DNA from: Bacteroidota bacterium
Lineage (GTDB): Bacteria; Bacteroidota; Bacteroidia; B-17B0; Aurantibacillaceae
Direction: 5' to 3'
Length of the DNA stretch: 64,000 bases
NCBI GenBank assembly: GCA_947450025.1
Contig: CANFTW010000007.1
Coordinates: 1 to 64,000 of the forward strand
Shown here: positions 42,811 to 52,292 of the stretch, one piece after another
Numbering within the stretch: position 1 is the stretch's first letter
Layout of the letters: every line of letters starts with the position of its first letter
Position numbers and translations under genes: made by a program
The notes under the pieces: generated by a model
Seen by the model: only the letters and a program-made list of their open reading frames with translations
What the model was told of the DNA's origin: nothing
The model's database searches: none

Positions 42811-43509
42811 TTAACAAATCAACAACAAACGGCTCTCACCTGCTTTTTCCTTTGGTGCACGGTGAATACAAGGTAGAATTTGACTTTCAGGGTGATCAAC
42901 TGCTAAGCGCCATAAGTTTCCAATTCCTAAATTTAAAAGTGGCGCATTAGGTTTTGCTTGATAATGCAAATCAAAGAAATTATCAATTATATAAGATTTA
43001 AATTCTTCATCAGTTCCTGTAAAATGTTTTTTTAATTCATTGCGTATTTCAGGAACGAGTATTTTTTGTTCGGCATGGGCATTAGGTAATATGTCACTTG
43101 ACGCTCCATAGTAAGTACATAAAATGGTGTCCGTTGGGATGGGTGAGCGGTCGACATGAAAGGAATACACATCGGTTGGAAAAAATGGATGTTCTTCGTC
43201 ACGCTCATAATATTTGATGATATTAAGCGAAGGAGAGGCGCCATGTTCTTTCAATACTTGTAAGTCATTTAAAATAATATCACGTGCCAATTGTCCTTCT
43301 TCACTTAATTCAAGTTGAAGTAATTGCTCTTTGTTCAATATTGTTATGTTTTCTGTTGTTTCTGCTTTTTTTATAATCTCAGAAAAATCTCCTTTAAGTT
43401 CACGTTTCCAACAAACTGCATTCAACTCTTCATAGAAAGGTGTCGATAGCAAATCATGAAAATTAGTAACTTCATGAATGAGCTTCTCTCTATGGAATGA
43501 TGAAATCAT
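42811..43509 (-). CDS. DUF1826-like protein
   Basis: A 232-residue cytoplasmic protein without signal or membrane segment. The block YSFHVDRSPI followed by TILCTYYGASSDILPNAHA and the late IHRAPKEKAG, RLLLIC resemble DUF1826 proteins. The H-x-D and the distant histidine recall the metal triad of iron/2-oxoglutarate oxygenases, but the link is weak. Function unknown; it stands alone between an inverted repeat and a lipoprotein gene. Confidence 0.6.
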   Translation of the reverse strand: MISSFHREKLIHEVTNFHDLLSTPFYEELNAVCWKRELKGDFSEIIKKAETTENITILNKEQLLQLELSEEGQLARDIILNDLQVLKEHGASPSLNIIKYYERDEEHPFFPTDVYSFHVDRSPIPTDTILCTYYGASSDILPNAHAEQKILVPEIRNELKKHFTGTDEEFKSYIIDNFFDLHYQAKPNAPLLNLGIGNLWRLAVDHPESQILPCIHRAPKEKAGESRLLLIC

Positions 43510-43650
43510 AATATGTTGATGGAGGATATTTACGTTTTAAGACTTTGTGCTTTTGGTTTTTGAAATTGAAAACTTTCTGCTAACACTAACGTTTTTTAAA
43601 TGGAGTAACTATTTTTTATTTGTAAAGCCAATGTAAAATTGCAAAATCAA

Positions 43651-44076
43651 TTATAGGGCGTTTTTTGTGTGCTTTTTAAGATTGATACTAACTTTTTTTC
43701 CTCTACTATTATTTATTTCGCCTTTAAAAACATTCTCTTCTGTTAGCATTAAAGAATATTGAATTATAAATTTTTCTTTAGGGTCTGTTTTGTTTTCCAT
43801 TTGAAATAATAATTTGGATCCCTTATATATAATATTACTGTAAACATAATTTGAATTGTTTATGCAAATGATGTTGATTTTACCCCTATCATTTAATCCT
43901 ATTTTAAGTGTGTCTACGTAATTAACATCCGTTTCAGGTTCAAGAGACCCATTTCCCCAGTGTTCAGTCCAGAGCCCAATTATTTTGTCATCATCTTTAA
44001 GAGTATTGTCTTTATTTAAAATACAGCTAAAACAAATCAAACTAATGATAATTACACATGCTAAAGTTTTTTTCAT
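43651..44076 (-). CDS. Small hypothetical lipoprotein
   Basis: The start was placed at the ATG giving MKKTLACVIIISLICFSC, a type II signal peptide with lipidated cysteine at 18; an ATG 18 codons upstream would bury the signal. The mature part of about 124 residues contains IIGLWTEHWGNGSLEPET and ends in a basic tail. The IxGxW opening recalls lipocalin-like lipoproteins that start with a short GxW strand, but this is weak. No function assigned. Confidence 0.65.
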   Translation of the reverse strand: MKKTLACVIIISLICFSCILNKDNTLKDDDKIIGLWTEHWGNGSLEPETDVNYVDTLKIGLNDRGKINIICINNSNYVYSNIIYKGSKLLFQMENKTDPKEKFIIQYSLMLTEENVFKGEINNSRGKKVSINLKKHTKNAL

Positions 44077-44177
44077 TCTGTCTTGTTTTAAATGGCCATA
44101 TAACTTGTCTAAATCCATTATAAATGACATTATGACTTTTTACCTATTTCATTAATAATGATGAGAAGACTGTTTTA

Positions 44178-44714
44178 CTACCCCTTCAACTTAATTAAAG
44201 CAAAGACAGAGTAATTGAGCATATCCATGTAATTGGCATCTACGCCTTCACTGACAATGGTTTGTCCTTTGTTGTCTTCAATTTGTTTAACCCGAAAAAT
44301 TTTCATTAAAATTAAATCTGTTAAGGAGCTCATACGCATGTCCCGCCAAGCCTCGCCATAGTCATGATTTTTATCTTCCATGAGCTGTTTGGTTTGTGTG
44401 GCGTATTTATTGTACAATTGCTCAACTTCTTCGTAAGGGAGTTCTAACCTTGTATCCTCTTTTAATTCTAATTGAATTAAAGAGATGATGCAATAATTAA
44501 TAATACCAATATATTCTCCAGTTATATCATCCAAAACCTTTTGTGTGCCTTTTTCTTCAATGCTTTTAATGCGTTGTGCTTTGATGAAAATTTGATCGGT
44601 TAACGAAGTAGGGCGTAGGTTACGCCATGCGGTGCCATAATCTTTCATTTTTTTCAAAAAAAGATCCTTACATAATTTTATAGCCCTGTCGTATTGTTGT
44701 GAAGTTGTATTCAT
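44178..44714 (-). CDS. DUF1599 (nucleotide modification associated domain 1) protein with two tandem copies
   Basis: A 178-residue protein built from two similar halves: first MKDYGTAWRNLRPTSLTDQI with KAQRIKSIEEKG, then NHDYGEAWRDMRMSSLTDLI with KIFRVKQIEDNKG. Each half ends with a short Y-x-x-x-x-N-Y segment. The duplicated DYGxAWRxxRxxSLTD motif is the domain hallmark. The biochemical role is unknown; the family is named from association with nucleotide-modifying genes in phages. It is divergent from folP across about 20 bp, an arrangement seen in relatives. Confidence 0.85.
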   Translation of the reverse strand: MNTTSQQYDRAIKLCKDLFLKKMKDYGTAWRNLRPTSLTDQIFIKAQRIKSIEEKGTQKVLDDITGEYIGIINYCIISLIQLELKEDTRLELPYEEVEQLYNKYATQTKQLMEDKNHDYGEAWRDMRMSSLTDLILMKIFRVKQIEDNKGQTIVSEGVDANYMDMLNYSVFALIKLKG

Positions 44715-44734
44715 ATATTTACACTGCTAATTTA

Positions 44735-45577
44735 ATGAAAATGACCAAAACGTATTTAACAAATGGTAAACAATTGAGTTTTGAAAAGGCTCAAGTGATG
44801 GCTATTATTAATGTAACTCCCGATAGTTTTTATGATGGAGGCAAGTTTTCGTCGGTGTTTGATATTGTCAAAGATGCTGAAATGAAAATCAGCGAGGGAG
44901 CCACGATGATTGATATTGGCGCAGCTTCATCAAGGCCAGAATCTATTCAGATTTCTCCCTCTGATGAAATAAAACGATTAAAAGAACCTTTAATACAATT
45001 GCGAAAGGAATTTCCTGATGTTTTAATCTCAATTGATACCTATTATTCAGAAGTTGCCAATTTTACGATTGATTTAGGAGCCGATATCATTAATGATATT
45101 TCAGGTGGTAATATGGATGATAACATGTTGGATGTGGTAGCCAAACATCAAATTGCCTATGTTTTAATGCATATGCAAGGAACTCCTCAAACCATGCAAA
45201 TTAATCCGTTCTATCAAAATGTAGTAGAAGAAGTCAAAACTTTTTATCGTAATAAAATAGAAGCATGCGAGCAACGAGGATTTGATAAATTAATTATTGA
45301 TCTTGGTTTTGGTTTTGGAAAAACTCTAGAGCATAACTATGTCTTGTTAAAACAGATGAATGAGTTCACTGAATTTGGTTTGCCTATTTTAGCGGGGCTT
45401 TCTCGTAAATCCATGATCAATAAAGTGATTCACACCTCGCCTGTAACGGCACTGAATGGAACAACGGTACTAAATACATTAGCCCTTCAAAACGGCGCTA
45501 ACATTTTAAGGGTTCACGATGTAAAAGAAGCCAAACAAGCCATTGACTTGTTTGAGTTTTATAAAGGTGTTAAATGA
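44735..45577 (+). CDS. folP: Dihydropteroate synthase
   Basis: Condenses p-aminobenzoate with the pterin pyrophosphate in folate synthesis. The start chosen (280 residues) places MAIINVTPDSF at 22-32; an earlier ATG at 44699 would overlap the divergent DUF1599 start. Further motifs: MIDIGAASSRP, ISIDTYYSEVA, DIINDISGG, LMHMQGTP, DLGFGFGK and LAGLSRKSMI, all as in functional enzymes. Convergent with the dehydrogenase gene 5 bp downstream. Confidence 0.96.
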   Translation: MKMTKTYLTNGKQLSFEKAQVMAIINVTPDSFYDGGKFSSVFDIVKDAEMKISEGATMIDIGAASSRPESIQISPSDEIKRLKEPLIQLRKEFPDVLISIDTYYSEVANFTIDLGADIINDISGGNMDDNMLDVVAKHQIAYVLMHMQGTPQTMQINPFYQNVVEEVKTFYRNKIEACEQRGFDKLIIDLGFGFGKTLEHNYVLLKQMNEFTEFGLPILAGLSRKSMINKVIHTSPVTALNGTTVLNTLALQNGANILRVHDVKEAKQAIDLFEFYKGVK

Positions 45578-45582
45578 AATTT

Positions 45583-46353
45583 TTATTGAGCGTTCCAGCC
45601 ACCATCTACTGGTAAAGCGGTACCTGTCATGGTTTTTGCAACATCAGAGGCTAAGAATACTGCCAATTGACCTAACTCTTCAACGCTTACAAAATCTTTA
45701 ACAGCTTGTTTCAGTAACATGACTTTACTCACAACATCCGCTTCGCTCATGTTATGGGCTTTGGCTTGATCGGCAATTTGTTTTTCAACCAAGGGAGTTT
45801 TTACATAACCTGGGCAAATGGCATTAGCGGTTATTCCAAACGGAGCACCTTCTAGGGCTATAGTTTTTGTAAATCCTACGATGCCATGTTTACTAGCAAT
45901 ATATGCGCTCTTAAATTCAGAAGCTACTAAGCCGTGCGCAGAAGCAATGTTTATTACTCGTCCAAACTTCCGTTCTTTCATTCCTTTCCAAACAGCTTTG
46001 GTTAAATGAAAAGCGGAGGTTAAGTTAATACCAATAATGGCATCCCATTTATCTTCAGGGAAATCTTCAATAGGTGATACAAATTGAATGCCAGCGTTGT
46101 TAACCAATACATCTATTTTACCAAATTTTGTAACAGTATCCTCTACCATTTTTCTTAATTCAGCAGGCTGCAACATATTAGCATTGCTATACATGACATC
46201 AATGCCATATTCTTTTGCTATACCATCTGCAATTTCTTGACCGTTAGTTTCTAAACCATTAAATACAATATTGTATTGTTTTGTTTTTGCAAATTCTATA
46301 GCAATACCAAGTCCAATACCACTTGTGCTACCTGTAATTAAGATTGTTTTCAT
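45583..46353 (-). CDS. 3-hydroxybutyrate dehydrogenase, SDR family
   Basis: A 256-residue classical short-chain dehydrogenase: GSTSGIGLGIA, NNAGIQFVSPIEDF, the catalytic serine in NIASAHGLVAS and YIASK (about 154-158), then CPGYVKTPLVEKQI. The segment GIQFVSPIEDFPEDKWD is characteristic of D-beta-hydroxybutyrate dehydrogenases. It interconverts 3-hydroxybutyrate and acetoacetate with NAD. Ends next to folP; upstream 18 bp away is the LOG-family gene, probably the same operon. Confidence 0.9.
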   Translation of the reverse strand: MKTILITGSTSGIGLGIAIEFAKTKQYNIVFNGLETNGQEIADGIAKEYGIDVMYSNANMLQPAELRKMVEDTVTKFGKIDVLVNNAGIQFVSPIEDFPEDKWDAIIGINLTSAFHLTKAVWKGMKERKFGRVINIASAHGLVASEFKSAYIASKHGIVGFTKTIALEGAPFGITANAICPGYVKTPLVEKQIADQAKAHNMSEADVVSKVMLLKQAVKDFVSVEELGQLAVFLASDVAKTMTGTALPVDGGWNAQ

Positions 46354-46371
46354 GATGTGTTTTTATTCAAA

Positions 46372-47085
46372 TTAGAAATTTGGTTTTAATAAGTAACGGC
46401 TATAAAAATCAACAATATGTTTAACCGCTTCATCTGCCGTATCCACAATTTTAAATAAATCTAAATCAGACTCGTTGATATTGTGTTCTTGCATTAACAT
46501 CGTATTTTTAATCCAATCAAGTAAACCTTGCCAATATTCCTTACCAACTAAAACTACCGGAAATTCTGCAATTTTATTGGTTTGAACTAAAGTTAAGGAT
46601 TCAAATAATTCGTCAATCGTTCCAAAACCACCAGGCATGCCTATAAATCCTTGAGAGTATTTTAAGAAAACGGTTTTACGAACGAAGAAATAATTAAAAT
46701 CAATGCTTTTATCTCGATCGATATAATCGTTTGGTTTTTGTTCAAAAGGTAAATTTATATTTAATCCTACGGAATTTCCACCACCTCTTTTCGCGCCTTT
46801 ATTAGCTGCTTCCATAATGCCTGGGCCACCCCCTGTAATCACACCATAACCTTCTTGAGTGAGTTTAAAGGCAATTTCTTCGGCTAATTGGTAATATTTA
46901 TTTTCGGGCTTAGTTCTTGCAGAACCAAAAATAGAAACGCATGGACCTATTTCTTGCATTCTTTCAAAACCATTCACAAATTCGCTCATGATTTTAAACA
47001 ATCTCCAACTATCTGAAGCCATTACTTCACGTGTTTCTCTAGAGGCAAATGCTTTTCTAATTCTATCTTCTTTTTCTTGTGTCAT
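46372..47085 (-). CDS. LOG family / TIGR00730 Rossmann-fold protein
   Basis: A 237-residue lysine decarboxylase-like-fold protein. VSIFGSARTKPENKYY, GYGVITGGGPGIMEAANKGA and MPGGFGTIDELFE give the PGGxGTxxE signature of cytokinin-activating phosphoribohydrolases. Bacterial members cleave nucleoside 5-prime-monophosphates. The physiological role here is unknown. Confidence 0.92.
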   Translation of the reverse strand: MTQEKEDRIRKAFASRETREVMASDSWRLFKIMSEFVNGFERMQEIGPCVSIFGSARTKPENKYYQLAEEIAFKLTQEGYGVITGGGPGIMEAANKGAKRGGGNSVGLNINLPFEQKPNDYIDRDKSIDFNYFFVRKTVFLKYSQGFIGMPGGFGTIDELFESLTLVQTNKIAEFPVVLVGKEYWQGLLDWIKNTMLMQEHNINESDLDLFKIVDTADEAVKHIVDFYSRYLLKPNF

Positions 47086-47108
47086 ATATGTTTTAGTTTT
47101 TAAAACTA

Positions 47109-47164
47109 TAAAAGTTTAACCATCAAAGTTAAAAAAGTTATTCTTTACGATCATTAAACTTTTA
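47109..47164. repeat. 11-bp inverted repeat downstream of uvrA
   Basis: TAAAAGTTTAA (47109-47119) and TTAAACTTTTA (47154-47164) are perfect inverted copies 34 bases apart, between the LOG gene and the uvrA stop. It may form a weak 3-prime hairpin for uvrA; no U tract follows it. Confidence 0.45.
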
Positions 47165-47187
47165 AACTTTATTAGATGTAAAATTTG

Positions 47188-50043
47188 TTAAAGTTCTTTT
47201 TTTAAGAAAGGGGCTGTATATCCTTTTTTAGATTTCACTAATTCTTCGGGAGTGCCAGTAAATAATATTTCTCCACCACCTTTACCACCTTCCATGCCCA
47301 CATCAATTAAGTAATCAGCTACTTTAATAATATCCATGTTATGTTCAATGACAACCACAGTATTTCCGCTATCTACTAGTCGATTTAAGACGCCTAGTAA
47401 AATACGAATATCTTCAAAATGTAAACCGGTTGTTGGCTCATCTAAAATGTACAATGTATTACCAGTATCGCGTTTACTTAGTTCGGTTGAGAGTTTGACA
47501 CGTTGCGCTTCGCCACCACTTAAAGTGGTGGCTTGTTGCCCTAGTGTAATGTAGCCTAAACCAACATCTTGTAAGGTTTTTATTTGACGATAAATGCTAG
47601 GTAAATTTTCGAAAAATTCACACGCTTGATCAATCGTCATGTTTAATACATCACTAATCGATTTTCCTTTGTAACGAATTTCACATGTTTCTCTATTGTA
47701 TCTTCTTCCATTACATTCATCACAATTCACATACACATCAGGTAAGAAATTCATTTCAATGGTTTTTACACCAGCGCCACCACAGGTTTCACAACGACCA
47801 CCCTTTACGTTAAATGAAAAACGTCCAGGTTTATAGCCTCTAATTTTTGCTTCTGGTAATTCAGAAAATAAAGTTCTGATATCCGAAAATACATTGGTAT
47901 AAGTTGCAGGATTGCTTCGTGGTGTCCGTCCAATTGGTGATTGATCAATATCAATTACTTTATCTATATGTTCAATGCCTGTAAATGATTTGTAGGGTAG
48001 GGGACGCTTCTCTGAATTATAAAAATAATTACTTAAAATAGGATACAACGTTTCGTTAATTAAACTTGATTTACCGCTTCCACTCACACCTGTGACACAA
48101 ATAAATTTCCCTAAAGGAATTTCTACGCTTACATTTTTTAAATTATGACCCGTACATCCTTTTAAAACTAATTTTTTGCCATTTCCTTTTCGTCGTGTTT
48201 TTGGAACTTCAATACTACGTTTGCCAGTAATATATTCGGCCGTAACAGTATTAAATTTCAACATATCTTTTGGTTTGGCAGCTGCCACTACACGTCCACC
48301 GTGAACGCCAGCGCCAGGGCCAATATCAATCACGTAGTCAGATTCGATAATCATGTCTTTATCGTGTTCGACAACCAAAACACTATTGCCAACATCACGT
48401 AAATTTTTTAAAGCTTCAATTAAACGCATGTTATCACGTTGATGTAAGCCAATACTAGGCTCATCTAAAATATATAATACACCCACTAATTGAGAGCCAA
48501 TTTGAGTGGCTAAACGTATACGTTGTGCTTCGCCACCACTTAAGGTTTTTGAAGAACGATTTAAGGTCACATAATCTAAACCAACTTCTAATAAAAATCC
48601 AATACGAGTTCTGATTTCTTTAAGGACTTCTTTAGCAATCACGTTTTGAGATTTACTTAAACGCTTTTCAATCCCTTTAAACCAATCGCCTAAAATATTG
48701 ATGTCCATTTCAGAAAGTTCTGCAATGTTTTTATCATCAATTTTAAAATACAATGCTTCCTTTTTTAAACGCGTTCCTTCACAAACCGAACAATTAATTT
48801 TATTAGTAAAGCCTTCCACACATCTTAACATAGCTGGAGAAGGATCTTCCTCAGCTTGACGAGAGATATGAGTAGCAATGCCATCAAATGCAGAACTATA
48901 ACCATTGGCGTTAGTATCTGATTTAATGGTGAATAGTTCTTCGGTTCCGTTCAATAAAATATTAACCGCCTCTTCAGGTATATCTTCAAAAGGTGTATCT
49001 AAAGTAAATTTATATTTTTCGCCTATGGCTTCAATTTGTTTAAATACCCAAATACCCTTGGATGGACCAAGAGGAGCAATAGCACCTTTACGAATAGATA
49101 GTTTTTGATTAGGAACAATTTTGGAAATGTCTACTTCGCTTACAACACCTAATCCATTACAATGCGGACAAGCTCCATAAGGTGAATTAAACGAAAATAA
49201 ATTAGGAGCAGGTTCATCATAAGAAATTCCAGAAGTAGGACACATTAATGAACGAGAAAAGAATTGAACTTTTCCAAAACCAAAAGACGATGCTGCTTTC
49301 TTTTTTGCTTTTGGATTTTCTTCTTCATGCTCTAATACCATGATGGTTCCTTTACCTTGCTTCATGGCAGTTTGTATAGATTGGTATAAACGCGCTTTAA
49401 TATCTTTAGTAATTTCTAAACGATCAATGACAATTTCGATATCGTGAATCTTATAACGATCTACTTGCATTTTAGGTGTAATATCTACGATAGCTCCATC
49501 AATGCGAACTTTATTAAATCCTTTTTTGCGAACATCTTCAAATAGCTCTCGGTAATGTCCTTTACGACCTTTAACCACAGGAGCTAACAAATTGATTTTT
49601 TTGAGATTGTATTTTTCTAAAATTAAATCAATAATTTGATCATCGCTATAGCGAACCATTTTTTCGCCCGTAACATAAGAGAAGGCTTCGCCCGAGCGTG
49701 CAAACAATAAGCGTAAGAAATCATAAATTTCGGTTATTGTTCCAACTGTAGAACGAGGATTTTTGTTAACGGTTTTTTGTTCTATGGAGATAACAGGACT
49801 CAATCCTGAAATTTTATCAACATCAGGGCGTTCCATGTTTCCTAAGAACTGACGAGCGTAACTCGAGAAACTTTCGATATAACGACGTTGACCTTCTGCA
49901 TAAATAGTATCAAATGCTAATGAAGATTTTCCACTACCACTTAAGCCGGTAAGAACTACTAATTGATTTCGAGGAATATTGAGTGATATATCTTTTAAGT
50001 TATGGGCACGAGCACCGATGACTTCTATTTGTTCGTCTTCCAT
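47188..50043 (-). CDS. uvrA: UvrABC system protein A
   Basis: DNA damage-recognition ATPase of nucleotide excision repair. The start giving 951 residues (MEDEQIEVIGARAHNL) was chosen; the longer frame adds 23 residues unlike the family. Two ABC modules are complete: Walker A GLSGSGKSS and GVSGSGKSS, signatures LSGGEAQRIRL and LSGGEAQRVKL, Walker B ILDEPSIGLH and ILDEPTTGLH. Zinc fingers CPHCNGLG, CSVCEGTR and CETCGGAG with CDECNG are intact. Confidence 0.97.
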   Translation of the reverse strand: MEDEQIEVIGARAHNLKDISLNIPRNQLVVLTGLSGSGKSSLAFDTIYAEGQRRYIESFSSYARQFLGNMERPDVDKISGLSPVISIEQKTVNKNPRSTVGTITEIYDFLRLLFARSGEAFSYVTGEKMVRYSDDQIIDLILEKYNLKKINLLAPVVKGRKGHYRELFEDVRKKGFNKVRIDGAIVDITPKMQVDRYKIHDIEIVIDRLEITKDIKARLYQSIQTAMKQGKGTIMVLEHEEENPKAKKKAASSFGFGKVQFFSRSLMCPTSGISYDEPAPNLFSFNSPYGACPHCNGLGVVSEVDISKIVPNQKLSIRKGAIAPLGPSKGIWVFKQIEAIGEKYKFTLDTPFEDIPEEAVNILLNGTEELFTIKSDTNANGYSSAFDGIATHISRQAEEDPSPAMLRCVEGFTNKINCSVCEGTRLKKEALYFKIDDKNIAELSEMDINILGDWFKGIEKRLSKSQNVIAKEVLKEIRTRIGFLLEVGLDYVTLNRSSKTLSGGEAQRIRLATQIGSQLVGVLYILDEPSIGLHQRDNMRLIEALKNLRDVGNSVLVVEHDKDMIIESDYVIDIGPGAGVHGGRVVAAAKPKDMLKFNTVTAEYITGKRSIEVPKTRRKGNGKKLVLKGCTGHNLKNVSVEIPLGKFICVTGVSGSGKSSLINETLYPILSNYFYNSEKRPLPYKSFTGIEHIDKVIDIDQSPIGRTPRSNPATYTNVFSDIRTLFSELPEAKIRGYKPGRFSFNVKGGRCETCGGAGVKTIEMNFLPDVYVNCDECNGRRYNRETCEIRYKGKSISDVLNMTIDQACEFFENLPSIYRQIKTLQDVGLGYITLGQQATTLSGGEAQRVKLSTELSKRDTGNTLYILDEPTTGLHFEDIRILLGVLNRLVDSGNTVVVIEHNMDIIKVADYLIDVGMEGGKGGGEILFTGTPEELVKSKKGYTAPFLKKEL

Positions 50044-50134
50044 TTTTTTAAGGGACAAAAGGGAGTTAAGACGAGTTGATGCAGGATTTTCATTATTTAT
50101 ATCTTGTATCACTTTTGCCTTGTGTCTCTTGAGT

Positions 50135-51205
50135 CTATTTTTTTAAAGTGTCAGTAATTATTTTTAAAGTATCTGTTAAACTTTTTATTGTTAATGTTGT
50201 ATCGATGGATGCATCCTTGGGAAATACATCATTAAAGTAAACACTTAAATCGAGGTTTTTGTTTTTTGGAATTTTAATTTGAAATGTTTTTTTATCAGGA
50301 TTGTTAAGCTGTTCTCCAATAAGCCAAGGATTAAAGGTTTTTAAGACAATTTCATTGGTGTTAATGTGTTTAGCAAATGCTTTTAAATTGGTAATGGATG
50401 AATCAACTTTCACAATTTTAAAAGCAGGAAATGCCCCTGTATTTTTTATTTTATGTTTTACTCCAAAATGTTCGGGATTAGATAAGAGTGTTTTATAGGC
50501 TAATATTCGGTAAATGAAACTTCCAGTTTCTTTATTTAAAAGTAGGTCGTAATAATTATTAGTATTTTGCTTTTTCAAAGCATTTTGAATACCTCCGATA
50601 CCGACATTATAGGCTGCAGCCGCTAAAGTCCAATTGTCAAAATAAGCATGAGCATCTTTAAAGTGCTGACATGCTACATAAGTCGATTTTTCTACATCCA
50701 ATCGTTCATCAATTCCATTGTTAACGGTTAATCCATAATGTTGAGCTGTTACGGGCATTAGTTGCCAAAAACCAGCAGCTCCCATTGGAGATACGACATT
50801 AGACAAATGACTTTCTATAATGGCCACATATTTAAAATCATCTGGAACGCCTTCTTTTTTTAAAATGGGTTCAATTAAGGGGAACCATTTTTGAGCTTTC
50901 ACAAATAATGCTAATGAGGAACTTTTCCAAGATTTGTTATTAAAAAATTCCTTTTCTAAACTTTCTTTAATCTCGTAATCATTTTGAGGGACTCGTTCAC
51001 CAGCAAATTGAAGATTAGAAGGGATGTTTAATCCAAGTACTTCAAAGTTTGAATTGGTATAATCCGATGAAGATAAATGAATTGTTGTGCTAGAAAATTT
51101 AAATAACAAGCTGATTAATGTCCACAACAAAAAACTTACAATTATTTTTTTGTAAAGAGGAGATGGTTCGCGAATTATTTTTAAAATCCAAACAGATAAG
51201 GTCAC
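50135..51205 (-). CDS. Lytic transglycosylase, MltD-like
   Basis: The GTG start at 51205 overlaps the stop of the upstream gene as GTGA and gives 356 residues with one N-terminal membrane helix (about 20-36). The SLT domain follows (about 105-230): catalytic Glu131 in AIIESHLSN, then SPMGAAGFWQLMP and AAAYNVGIGGIQNAL. The enzyme cleaves peptidoglycan strands in the periplasm. As last gene of the wza-wzc operon it may open the wall for the export machine. A far upstream ATG (51280) is rejected because it lies inside the preceding gene. Confidence 0.88.
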   Translation of the reverse strand: MTLSVWILKIIREPSPLYKKIIVSFLLWTLISLLFKFSSTTIHLSSSDYTNSNFEVLGLNIPSNLQFAGERVPQNDYEIKESLEKEFFNNKSWKSSSLALFVKAQKWFPLIEPILKKEGVPDDFKYVAIIESHLSNVVSPMGAAGFWQLMPVTAQHYGLTVNNGIDERLDVEKSTYVACQHFKDAHAYFDNWTLAAAAYNVGIGGIQNALKKQNTNNYYDLLLNKETGSFIYRILAYKTLLSNPEHFGVKHKIKNTGAFPAFKIVKVDSSITNLKAFAKHINTNEIVLKTFNPWLIGEQLNNPDKKTFQIKIPKNKNLDLSVYFNDVFPKDASIDTTLTIKSLTDTLKIITDTLKK

Positions 51206-52290
51206 TTTCTTTTTATAATCGTATTTAAATATAAAGATACGAAAGTGATAGCACAAAATATAATAGAAACAATCAACCATTTAGATTGATAGTATAAGAT
51301 GTTATTTAAGGTTAAAAATATCCCGATTAATGCGATGAGTAAAAAAAGTCGAGCAATTTTTTTCTCTTTTAAGCCTTTAAAAAATAAATGATGAGTGGTA
51401 TGATCTTTTCCTCCAACAAAAGGTGATTGTCCTCTTCTAAGTCTGTTAATACTTACGGTAATGGTGTCAGTTAATGGTAAAATAAACACGCAGGCGATGG
51501 ATATAAAACCAAATAATATAGGATTAACTAAATCCTCTCCAACGCTTATAAATGAATGTGCATTCCAGCAATAATCAATACCTATAACAGATAGAAAAGC
51601 GCCTAAAAATTGACTACCTGTATCACCCATAAACATTTTGGCAGGATGCCAATTGTAAACCAAAAAACCTAGAAGAGATCCTAAGACCCCTAAACTTAAT
51701 ATGGGAACTGGGTTTAATAGTGAATTTAAATTGACGTTTAAAATGATTGCGAAAATTAAAATAACAATTGATACTAAAGTTGTTATTGCATCCATATTAT
51801 CAAGCATATTGATGGAATTCATAAACCCAATGACCCAAAAAGCTGTTAAAGCCAGATTAAGAATTTCGTTAGAAAAAATGTTGATTTTAGTCCCCGTAAA
51901 GTATAAAATAAACCCACAAGATAATTGAATAATAAATTTTAATAATGGCCTTGTATTATAAGCATCATCTGCTAGGCCCATTAAAAAACCTAAAGTGCAA
52001 GTCATTAAAATTCCCACAACTTTTAAGCTACTATATTTCATTGGCAAAAGATGATCAATAAAATTTAGAGAGATAAACGTCATTAAAAATATCATAAAAA
52101 AAGATATTCCTCCAATTGAAGGTCTTGCAGCTGGACTCCATCGAGTTTGTTTTTCAAAAGAGATGATCTGTCTTATACCTAGAGTTTGAGAAAATTTTAA
52201 AAGCGTAGAATTTAATACAACGGATATGATGAAAGTTATACCAACTGCTAGTAGAACGAATAGTAAAATATTATTTTGAAAAAAAGACAT
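51202..52290 (-). CDS. MraY/WecA-family undecaprenyl-phosphate sugar-1-phosphate transferase
   Basis: A 362-residue protein with about ten membrane helices. Family motifs in cytoplasmic loops: GLADDAYNTRPLLKF, SINMLDNMDAITT, HPAKMFMGDTGSQFLGA and GGKDHTTHHL. It starts lipid-linked glycan synthesis by transferring a HexNAc-1-phosphate. Its place in the wza-wzc operon makes it the likely initiating enzyme of that second polysaccharide. Start lies 2 bp after the stop of rfbC. Confidence 0.9.
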   Translation of the reverse strand: MSFFQNNILLFVLLAVGITFIISVVLNSTLLKFSQTLGIRQIISFEKQTRWSPAARPSIGGISFFMIFLMTFISLNFIDHLLPMKYSSLKVVGILMTCTLGFLMGLADDAYNTRPLLKFIIQLSCGFILYFTGTKINIFSNEILNLALTAFWVIGFMNSINMLDNMDAITTLVSIVILIFAIILNVNLNSLLNPVPILSLGVLGSLLGFLVYNWHPAKMFMGDTGSQFLGAFLSVIGIDYCWNAHSFISVGEDLVNPILFGFISIACVFILPLTDTITVSINRLRRGQSPFVGGKDHTTHHLFFKGLKEKKIARLFLLIALIGIFLTLNNILYYQSKWLIVSIIFCAITFVSLYLNTIIKRK

Positions 52291-52292
52291 TT

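Noticed and set aside
47188-50112. Longer uvrA start adding 23 residues
   Set aside because: Those residues do not fit the family and the MEDEQIEVIGARAHNL start has the usual UvrA N-terminus.
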